Below are positions 1 through 7,245 of a stretch of DNA of 10,545 nt, one piece after another. The notes below the pieces were generated by a model. That model worked only from the letters and a program-made list of their open reading frames with translations, did not search any database and was not told the origin of the DNA. The stretch is taken from assembly GCA_002751075.1 (NCBI GenBank), contig NAOQ01000623.1:13968-24512 (forward strand). Direction: 5' to 3'. Source of the stretch: Ichthyophonus hoferi. Taxonomy: Eukaryota; Opisthokonta; Ichthyosporea; Ichthyophonida; Ichthyophonidae. The first letter of the stretch is position 1, and each line of letters starts with the position of its first letter. The translations under genes and the position numbers were made by a program.

Positions 1-33
1 CTTACTAACTACTTATTACTACTACTACTACTT

Positions 34-74
<41 letters not shown>

Positions 75-435
75 TTCTATCGTTCCTTTGTATTTCTCTA
101 TACTTGTAGTTTTTACCCATCACATCATATTATATAAAACCCTTCTCTACTTATCTACCTAACTAACTATCCACCTACATTTACAACCACACCAAGCAAC
201 CTAACAACATTTTAAACAAAAAACAAAACAAACATAATCAATTCCGCCCTGACTTTCCTTTTTAAACTGTAATACAACACAATGAATAATTGTAACATAA
301 AATGTTATAATTCATATTACCTTTTCTACCTACTATTTTATGTTCGTGTTTTTTTTTTTTTATTGCAATTTTACAATATATATATATATAGATAAACCTA
401 TTTACTTATTATCAATTTTTACAGTCTAATATAGT
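1..435. other. 5' flank of RPF2, simple repeats, no gene seen
   Basis: A (TAC)n run at 17-32 leads into (TA)n at 37-71, followed by pyrimidine- and A/C-rich DNA, a poly-T run near 350-361 and a second (TA)n run near 378-391. The TATTTACTTATTATCAATTT stretch followed by TTACAG, ending at 424, looks like a 3' splice site. No open frame with coding character was found on either strand. Confidence 0.5.
131..139 (+). promoter_or_regulatory. TATA-like box upstream of RPF2
   Basis: TATATAAAA fits the TATA-box consensus and is followed by a pyrimidine-rich stretch where transcription could start. It lies about 300 nt upstream of the tentative ATG, which leaves room for a leader or leader intron. In such AT-rich DNA the match may be chance. 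Confidence 0.3.
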
Positions 436-443
436 ATGTCTCG
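436..443 (+). other. RPF2: Tentative RPF2 start exon, coding part (Met-Ser-Arg)
   Basis: Exon 704-836 enters in phase with one base left over, so it needs an upstream coding piece ending in two codon bases. The only nearby ATG that meets this is at 436. ATG TCT CG, spliced to the T at 704, reads Met-Ser-Arg-Lys-Ala-Lys, which fits the short basic start of RPF2 proteins. The base at -3 is A. The donor (CG|GTCTGT) is weak. An acceptor-like TTTTTACAG ends at 424, so the exon may be only 19 nt (425-443), with a leader intron or a trans-spliced leader upstream. The true start could instead be outside the window. Confidence 0.4.
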
Positions 444-3400
444 GTCTGTTATTTCTCTGGTTTTTTTTTGGGTTTATTTATTATTTTTATAAAGAAATTT
501 GATAAATTCATATATATATATATATAAAAATATATATACGGAGAGAGAGCGATAAAGGTAGATAGATAGATATTCAATGGTATGATATGATCAATACTAT
601 ATTTTAATACCATACCAAGCAATACCATACAGTACCACAACGTATCATAACGCACACTATAATGCCATACCATACCACCCACTAACCTTCTATCCTTTCA
701 CAGTAAAGCCAAAACTGCCCGCTCTAAGCGCTATCTGACCTCTGTAGCTCCTAAGATTGTAGAGAATCCCAAGGCCACCCTCTTCCTAAGGGGAGCTAAG
801 ACAGGGGAAGCTGTTAGTGGCCTGCTCCATGATCTGGTAGGTTCTTTAAATCTTAGTTGTTTTAATTTTAAACTCTTGTTGGTTATGTTTTCTGTTAGTG
901 ATCTCATAGGCGGATAAGTGTTTCAGATTTTAAACTAATTTGTTTATTATATTTGTTGTTAAAATAAAGACTATTGATTTGTTCTTTGATCTGGTAGCTC
1001 TTTTAAAGTGTAGTAATTAAAGGGTAATTAAAAGCAATATAATATATCAATTATTGAAGAGTATTAAAATATACTAATTAAAGGGTATGTTATTGGTGGA
1101 TTAAAATTATAAAATTATAAAATACTTTTGTTATTATGTTTTTTTTTGGTAAACCGAAAGCCACTGAAGTTGTTAATGGTCTTCTGGGTATATTACATTT
1201 TGAAATATAATTTATAAACCCTTTTTCTATTTCTGTTAGTATTATTGTTTTGGTGTATACCAGAATATCTTTATTTTTTCATTTTAGTAGAAACATTTGC
1301 AGCTATAATTGACCAATTGTATAATTATATATATTAATTTACATTTAAAATATATATATTTAAATATATATATTCTTATTAAGTATGAATTTTGTTTTAC
1401 TATGTTAGTAATCTAGAGAATAATTCGGTTGATAAGTTGAACTAAAATTAATTTTTAAAAGCTCAATATTAAGAATATATAGCATATTCAAATTTTCAAC
1501 CAAATAGAGATGTAAAATCAGTTCGAATTATCAGCTATATCTTCCATATTTAGGAATAAAATCCATATATCGTAACATAAGATAAACCTATTTTATTGGT
1601 CAGTAATTTAACCATTATTGAGATATGGCTAAAAACTGGGGTTTGATATCTCTATATATCTGATAATTTTCAAAAATTCATGAAATTCTAATACTTTCTT
1701 ATATTATATCCCCTCATAGCATGCCCTAAAGAAGCCCAACGCAGTGGTTTTCAAGAAAAAAAACCCCATCCACCCATTCGAGGATGCATCTTCCCTTGAA
1801 TTCTATTCACAGGTATATTTAGATTAAATGTAATATCTTATGTATGAATATATGTGTGTATATGTATAGTCTAATAAAAGAATAGGGTATGATATAATAT
1901 TATTTATATATAGCCTTATATGGTAAATACCTATATCTAGGTAAACCTATGATGTTCAACATAATATATGATATATCTATATTAAGAAAGGATAGGGATT
2001 TTTATTGGTAGAATGTCACAGCACTCCGTCACCCCCTTAATTCCTTTCTTTCTCTTACATACATATTCTAGTCCTGAGCCAATAACACATTGTAATTTAT
2101 ATACATATACCTATGTATTATGTATGGATATGAAGGTTTCTCAATCTGTAAAGAATGGACATAAGTGAATCTAAAACACTTTCTGTTATATTAAATAGAT
2201 ATTTCAGACTAATTTATATTTTATATATATTCTAATTCCGACCACGATAAATAGACTAGTCCTAATCCAATAATTTTCTCTCCCTTATAGTTAAATATTT
2301 TTATATGTATTGATTTACACTATTTTTACTTAACCAAATGGAGCCCCTATTATTAATACGACAAACTTATTGGGCATAATTTTCACTAAGTGATATATGG
2401 CTATAATTTAATGTCTAGATTTGGTTGGGTACATAAAAACCCATACAAGGTTATTTATATACATGTATTTAATATCCAGATAATTATTTCATTAGGATAA
2501 TTGGGTGAAGTATATTATATTCTACTACATTATATTTTATTATCTCATACTGAAAAAAGAAAACTTAACATCCCCTCCCTAATTCCGATCACCCCTGCAG
2601 AAAAATGACACTTCCCTCTTTGTATTTGGATCCCATAGTAAGAAGAGACCCAGTAACTTAGTACTCGGACGCATGTTTGATCATCATGTATTGGATATGG
2701 TCGAATTTGGGGTGGAAAAGGCTATATCTGTGGCTCAGTTTAAGGTATGTATGTATAGGTGTGGTTGCTAGGCAACTAGTTGATAACCTATAAAAAATTG
2801 GGTCAGAACAGAATATAAGAATATATATTTAAAAAATTTATATGCCCTGTATATTTTTGAACCAATAGAAAGTATGTATTATAGTATTTTATGTTTAAGG
2901 TATATAAGGTTAATTAATTAATCTCAATTTCTAATCCTCTAGGCTGAAACCACGGTGTTGGGTGCCAAGCCTTGCTTCCTCTTCAACGGGGATCTCTTTG
3001 AGACCAATGGTACGAGCCTAGATCTACTTGATTTTATTCTTTTCTACCCCTTTAATTTTTAACTTTGTTTTCTGTTGTATGAACTGGGTGTTTTCTGACC
3101 AGTCATATCTTTTTGTTAAAATATAAAAACACTACACACTATTAATTCCATATTATTTTCTCTGCCTAATAAACTATATATATATGCGTTTATATACGCA
3201 CTTGTGACTCAATGAGGAAATTTTGTTAAGTATCTTCTCTTTTTCTCCTATAGTGTGCATATATGTATGTATATATGCATATGCGCCTATATATATACGA
3301 ATAGTACTAATGATACTAAACCAATCAGAGGACCTCAAGCACATCAAGTTTCTCCTCCTAGACTTCTTCCATGGAGAGGAAGTACAAGCTGTCAGTCTAC

Positions 3401-4724
3401 AGGGTCTAAATCATGTGATCTCTATCACCGCCATGAGCGAGAAGGTCATTGCATTCAGGACATACAGGGTGGTGTTGATGAAGTCAGGTGAGTCTATATG
3501 TATATGTGTGTCTATACCGGATTTAAAATTGGCGGGTCTGGTATATTATATGAACCTAAAGGTTGTCTTTTAGACCGATCCGACCCGAATCGTTTATTGT
3601 AGTTGTATGTTATATTTGCCTTAATTACTAATTAATTGAACCAATAGGCGTGAAGACCCCTCGTGTGGAACTAGTAGATCTTGGCCCTCATATGGACCTA
3701 GAATATCGTAGATCTAAATGGGCCAGTCCTGACGTCATGAAGGAAGCAATGAGACAGCCTAGAACTCTCAAGGTATGTTTATGTCTAATAGGGTATTGGT
3801 CGTTAAATTTTATATCATTTAAATATTTTTAAATGCTTTAAGTGTTTGGGTTGAATTACCTATGATAGGACTCTGAAAGTATACGGATTTATGCTTATGT
3901 TTAGTAGGTTATTGGTTATTAAATTATATATATATATATATATATATATTGAAATACTTTAATTGTATGGATTGAATTACTTAATCTAGAATGCTTAGGG
4001 TATGTATGTAAGTGTATTTATGTCTATTAGTTTATTGATTATTATTATAAATTTATATAGATTAATAAACCACTCATGTATATATTGCATTGTAGTGTTG
4101 TATGGCATGGTATATTCCCACTGTTTCTAACTAACCTTACTCTCTCTTTCTCCTTCTTCACAGCCCCTTAAGGTCAAGAATGTATCATATGATTCACTGG
4201 GTAACAAGCATGCTCGTGTTCACATGTTGAAGCAGGACATTGGAGAAATTCAGACAAGAAAAATGAAAGGTACGTAGGGGATAGTAGGGGATAGGAAAAG
4301 GTTTTATGCAGAGGGACAGAGGGAGGTCAGGTGGAATTACTCTATAAGAAATGATGCATGACTTGGCACCATAAGACAGGAGGCATTATTTAATGACAAT
4401 ATAATCTACCAATAAAAACACGAAGTCAAATTTATTTAATTAATTAATTTAATTCGATTAAAACGTTTTCCTATACAACGTGGAGTAAATGTATTATTAT
4501 ACTTATACTCCATATGTGTATAAATGTGTTTCATTTACTATTATTATTATTATATATATATATATATTTATCCTATGCTAATGATCTCTTTCTCTTTAAC
4601 TCTAACTCTAACAGGTCTCAAGAAAGAAAACCCTAAGGCAACCAAGGATGGTGCTAACCCTACTAAGAAAAACAGTGGTGGTAGATCTATCAAGAAACAA
4701 AAGACAGAGACAGTTGATGCGTAA
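436..4724 (+). CDS. RPF2: Ribosome production factor 2 (Brix-domain protein), spliced
   Basis: Coding exons are 436-443 (tentative), 704-836, 1720-1812, 2601-2744, 2943-3009, 3329-3487, 3648-3772, 4164-4269 and 4615-4724. Phases join without a break to give 314 residues, close to human RPF2 (about 306). Family knowledge: RPF2 works with RRS1 in the nucleolus to load 5S rRNA, uL18 and uL5 onto pre-60S particles. Seen in sequence: a basic N-terminus (KAKTARSKRYL), then a Brix domain at about residues 28-235. Landmarks include HPFEDASSLEFYS, KKRPSNLVLGRMFDHHVLDM at 92-111, LLLDFFHG, and the Brix signature TPRVELVDLGP at 205-215. The C-terminal RPF2 motif RVHMLKQDIGEIQTRKMKGL spans 261-280, followed by a lysine-rich tail. 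These match RPF2 rather than the Brix paralogues RPF1, BRX1, PPAN/SSF1 and IMP4. Every internal exon has a GT donor and an AG acceptor. Only the first exon is in doubt. Confidence 0.94.
571..676. repeat. Degenerate pentanucleotide array (CCATA type) in RPF2 intron 1
   Basis: Read in blocks of five, the sequence runs AATGG, TATGA, TATGA and later AATAC, CATAC, CAAGC, AATAC, CATAC, ending CATAC CATAC CACCC. The register is kept across about 100 nt although many blocks have diverged. On the - strand the unit reads TATGG, related to the TATTG array at 7601-7855. It ends just before the branch point and acceptor of exon 704-836. It is preceded by TA, GA and GATA microsatellite pieces at about 506-572. 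Confidence 0.6.
837..1719 (+). other. RPF2 intron 2
   Basis: The donor is CTG|GTAGGT. The acceptor is CCCCTCATAG with a TTCTAAT branch-like sequence about 30 nt upstream. It contains a short tandem duplication of about 61 nt period, in which TAATTAAAGGGTA occurs at 1014-1026 and 1075-1087. It also contains sequences resembling the end of the preceding exon near 988 and 1166. ATTGG/CCAAT pentamers occur at 1092, 1313 and 1595. No other gene is visible. Confidence 0.75.
1813..2600 (+). other. RPF2 intron 3 with internal duplicated segments
   Basis: The donor is CAG|GTATAT and the acceptor CACCCCTGCAG, with a CCCTAAT branch-like sequence. An 18-nt segment beginning CTAGTCCT and ending CCAATAA occurs at 2068-2085 and 2256-2273 with 16 of 18 bases equal. 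CTAATTCCGACCAC at 2232-2245 recurs at 2579-2592 with 13 of 14 equal, so the sequence beside the real acceptor has an internal copy. CCTAAT, a pyrimidine run and AG ending at 2290 form a good decoy acceptor. No gene is seen inside. Confidence 0.65.
2764..2776. promoter_or_regulatory. RFX X-box-like palindrome in RPF2 intron 4
   Basis: GTTGCTAGGCAAC is two perfect inverted half-sites (GTTGC, GCAAC) around a 3-nt spacer. This matches the X-box bound by RFX transcription factors, which are known from animals and fungi. It lies 20 nt inside the intron, far from the start site. Function is inference only. Confidence 0.3.
3533..3587. repeat. GC-richer foldback in RPF2 intron 6
   Basis: CGGGTC at 3533-3538 is complementary to GACCCG at 3582-3587. 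Between them lies a second small palindrome, AACCTAAAGGTT. The segment is clearly richer in GC than the surrounding intron. It could be a fragment of a small transposon or an intronic structural element; no family was recognised. Confidence 0.4.
3773..4070 (+). repeat. Diverged tandem repeat in RPF2 intron 7, about 120-nt unit, about 2.5 copies
   Basis: Three related blocks follow each other: TTATGTCTAATAGGGTATTG near 3779, TTATGTTTAGTAGGTTATTG near 3895, and TTATGTCTATTAGTTTATTG near 4018. The first two are followed by TTAAATT..TATAT and then by (G/A)TTGAATTAC at about 3850 and 3971. Spacing between anchors is 116 to 123 nt. The second copy has gained a (TA)n run at about 3927-3949. The first copy starts exactly at the donor site, so the intron appears to have grown by duplication of its own 5' part. 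Confidence 0.65.
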
Positions 4725-4861
4725 ATTTATATATATATATTTATATTTGTGTGGTTGTGCATGTATGTAATACTTGCATTATATTCTCATATCTTATTAG
4801 AGGTTTTATACATGACATTATATAGTGTATATCATCTATCACATGCATTTTTATTGGTGAG

Positions 4862-4878
4862 CTGGCTCCGGAAGCCAG
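4862..4878 (+). other. Stem-loop in RPF2 3' UTR
   Basis: CTGGCT (4862-4867) and AGCCAG (4873-4878) form a perfect 6-bp stem around the 5-nt loop CCGGA. This is the only GC-rich patch in the 3' UTR and ends 13 nt before the first poly(A) signal. It could influence 3' end processing or mRNA stability. It is not the histone-type stem-loop, whose sequence and context differ. Confidence 0.4.
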
Positions 4879-4891
4879 GCTTGACATTAAA

Positions 4892-4902
4892 AATAAAATA
4901 AA
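4892..4902 (+). terminator. RPF2 poly(A) signals (two overlapping AATAAA)
   Basis: AATAAA occurs at 4892-4897 and again at 4897-4902, about 170 nt downstream of the RPF2 stop codon. A T-rich stretch follows at about 4921-4930. This is the first canonical hexamer after the stop. Confidence 0.65.
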
Positions 4903-4919
4903 ATAGATATATTTAAAAA

Positions 4920-5080
4920 ATTGGTTTTTATTGGTTTATTAAGTTGTTAAATGACTGGCCTGCATTATTCCTGGTACCTGTTTGTCATTGGCCATTAATC
5001 AAGTCAATCTATGTTATGTAACGGTAGTCGCCCATTGGGTAAGCTTGCAGCCAATGAAACGTACAGTATGGCCTAATTGG
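4920..5080. promoter_or_regulatory. Cluster of CCAAT boxes downstream of RPF2
   Basis: ATTGG occurs at 4920, 4930, 4987, 5034 and 5076 and CCAAT at 5051, so there are six CCAAT-box cores in 160 bp. In known biology NF-Y binds CCAAT, and clusters mark promoters or enhancers. No transcript start is evident here, so this could equally reflect the window-wide excess of the motif. Confidence 0.3.
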
Positions 5081-5338
5081 ATATCATTTTTAGTGATTAA
5101 TATGCAATTAACGTATTTAAATATTAAAGATTATTATATTATCACATGAGAAGCACAGCCATGGAGTTAGTTGCCCCGTAGAAATATTATTTGCAGTTGA
5201 ATAGCAGCATAAAATATCTAATTTTTGCCTATAAAAAGTTATTTAAAAGAGCATGGAAATTCATTGGATTGGAACTATAGCTACACCTACATACATCAAC
5301 GGTTTAAAATATAATTAGATTATATAATATTACTATGC

Positions 5339-5440
5339 ACCAATTTAAAACCTGTCTAGATATTGGCATAAGGCAACCTAAGCAATCGCCAGATCATGGT
5401 AGAGATTTGGCAGGTTTTGTATAAGTTACTTAAAATTGGT
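5339..5440. repeat. Gapped inverted repeat with ACCAAT..ATTGGT ends
   Basis: ACCAATTT and AAAACCTG lie side by side at 5339-5354. Their complements CAGGTTTT (5411-5418) and AAATTGGT (5433-5440) follow in the right order, with a 14-nt insertion between them. Sixteen bases of each arm can pair around a loop of about 56 nt. This may be a small non-autonomous DNA transposon remnant or a structural element; no target-site duplication was recognised. Confidence 0.45.
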
Positions 5441-6996
5441 ATAAATTGGAGCAAACTACATACACTACATAATAAATGTACAGGTCCCTTGTTCCTCTTT
5501 ATTATGTAACTTAGTTGTGTATAATTATGGCAAACTTGTTCATCCCTCAAGTGTTTACTCTGACAACCGTGATGGTCAGTAGACCCTTGTTCAATGTGGG
5601 TTACACATACAGATCAAATTTTTTATAATTTCTTGATATAGCATGCTATAATAAATAAGCACATTGCTTCTTAATTTAATTCATATAGACTATAACGTTT
5701 GTTTTATATAGGCTATATATATATATATATATGGTAACTTTTATAATTCCTGAATTGAATCTAAAACTGAATATATTAATATATTTCTTGCATAAATAAT
5801 ATACGACTACATTGTATCATAACATTGGGCCATTGCTAAAACACATTTAATTTATCACAATAGTTCCTTATTTATTTATTATCTGTTGTTAATCAATATT
5901 AATTATTAATTAGCTAACATATAATGATTAAAGGGAAACTATTTATCAAATTTGTATACTAATAATTCAGATTGAGATAAATTACTATACGCCAAATTAT
6001 ATTAAGTATAACGTTTGATCAGAGTTCAATATCACTACTTACATGCGCTTAGAATGATACCAATTAACCAGAATATGGTTGAAATGGGAATTCTGATTTT
6101 GTTTGCAATATAATCTGCTACCTAACATGTGTCATTATCATGGTAACGACTTAAAATACAGACATGATATGTGTAATGATTACTAAACCAAGAGTTTAAA
6201 CTTTGTGTATCGAAACATTATAGGTCCTATAAGCTATATTATGTTCCTGATTAATTTGGGTCCATATCTATCGATCACATAGAGGTACACTGGCAATACT
6301 GCATTCTTAACAGTAACAATATATCTGCTGAAGTTATCAGGTTAATGCTCCCACATACTGTTTTATTTAGACGTAGAAATATGTGCTTTATGATATATAT
6401 ATGAAAGCTATGAAATATAATATACTGGTGTACTGAGTAAGTCATTGTTCCTGTTGTGCTTCGCGCTTTTAAATTTTAGAAGACCTTGAGAATCATGAGA
6501 TTGAATGATGTAATCAGGAATGACGTAAATCACTTATGATTCGCAGTCACGCTTTCTGATTAGAACGACTGATCTCAACAGTATATTTTGCTTACCTTAT
6601 ATTATATTATAGAGTTTCAAAAGCTGTTGGTCTAATGAGTTATTTATACATTGTTGATAAATATGAAATAGGCACCTACATATTTCCTACTGGATGTTAT
6701 TTTATTCTTTTGTTGGTTGAACTTAAAATATAACCTATATATAGTTTATTTTATTAATGGCAGTTTAGCTAAAGAAATACTATATGTATATATATATATT
6801 GATGGAATATAGAGATAATAATATATTAAAATGAGTCCCCATTTATAAAATATTCTTTAAGGTATTATTAATATTCTTTAGTAGAAATTATCAAATCAAA
6901 ACACCATAAACCATTTGTTTACATTTATATGACGTGATATGGCATAGTATTTTAAATGATAAACATCCGTATTACTGAAACTCACTTAAATGTCTT

Positions 6997-7130
6997 ATAT
7001 CGCATGATATCGCATAATCCATATTAGAATAGGTATCCAATCGGATCAACACAAAATATTTATGTATATGATATTCTATGATATTTCAGAATACCGCATA
7101 ATATCGAATGATAACGAATGATATCGCATT
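6997..7130. repeat. 10-bp periodic repeat (ATATCGCATG type) upstream of HYPK
   Basis: ATATCGCATG at 6997-7006 is followed directly by ATATCGCATA. After a gap, 7069-7130 carries GATATTCTAT, GATATTTCAG, AATACCGCAT, AATATCGAAT, GATAACGAAT, GATATCGCAT, all in one 10-nt register. A related GATATGGCAT lies near 6936. The array ends just before the promoter motifs of HYPK. The period matches one DNA helical turn. Confidence 0.55.
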
Positions 7131-7142
7131 ACTGCTTTATTA

Positions 7143-7162
7143 GGCGGGAAATGGGCACGTGC
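7143..7162. promoter_or_regulatory. HYPK promoter motifs: E2F site and palindromic E-box
   Basis: GGCGGGAAA (7143-7151) is the reverse complement of the E2F consensus TTTCCCGCC. GCACGTGC (7155-7162) contains the CACGTG E-box used by MYC/MAX, USF and related bHLH factors. They are 3 nt apart, about 85-100 nt upstream of the HYPK start codon, in a GC-rich island within AT-rich DNA. Placement and spacing suggest a proximal promoter. E2F and MYC control of ribosome-related genes is known in animals; its use here is inference. Confidence 0.5.
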
Positions 7163-7245
7163 AAGCAGCTATGTTATAACAATAGATAATAATAGTACTA
7201 TACAAATAGATAGATAACAAATATTTATCTGTAAATTACTTAAAG

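Larger units (their letters stand above)
4903..6990. other. Intergenic region between RPF2 and HYPK, no gene recognised
   Basis: About 2.1 kb without any reading frame of convincing coding character on either strand. The one longer frame (64 codons, - strand, 5356-5550) has no recognised motif and overlaps a foldback. Contents: a CCAAT/ATTGG cluster at 4920-5080, the foldback at 5339-5440, a (TA)n run near 5714-5731, an 11-bp palindrome GTAATGATTAC at 6173-6183, and CRE-like TGACGTAA (6521-6528) and TGACGTGA (6930-6937). Short introns make isolated exons easy to miss by eye. Confidence 0.5.

Noticed and set aside
449-682. 77-codon - strand open frame
   Set aside because: It is the translation of the degenerate pentamer array and AT runs in RPF2 intron 1, with no recognisable domain; the + strand exon follows immediately.
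3223-3328. Upstream extension of the frame containing RPF2 exon 3329-3487
   Set aside because: The extension is TA-rich intron translation (Tyr/Ile/Cys runs). The RPF2 alignment resumes exactly at 3329 and the phase from exon 2943-3009 fits only that acceptor.
3255-3491. Second + strand frame over the same exon
   Set aside because: Out-of-frame shadow of the RPF2 exon; no family similarity.
4862-4878. Histone-type 3' stem-loop
   Set aside because: Stem and loop sequences differ from the histone element and the gene is polyadenylated RPF2, not a histone.
5356-5550. 64-codon - strand frame in the intergenic region
   Set aside because: No recognised motif, no supporting splice sites or poly(A) signal, and it overlaps the 5339-5440 foldback. 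Length is within chance for this much sequence.
5586-5600. GTTCAATGTGGG as a possible tRNA B-box
   Set aside because: It departs from the B-box consensus and no acceptor or anticodon stems could be drawn around it.
6451-6581. CTGTTG..CAACAG ends as transposon terminal repeats
   Set aside because: Only 6 bp are complementary over 130 bp, with no inner pairing and no clear target-site duplication; compatible with chance.
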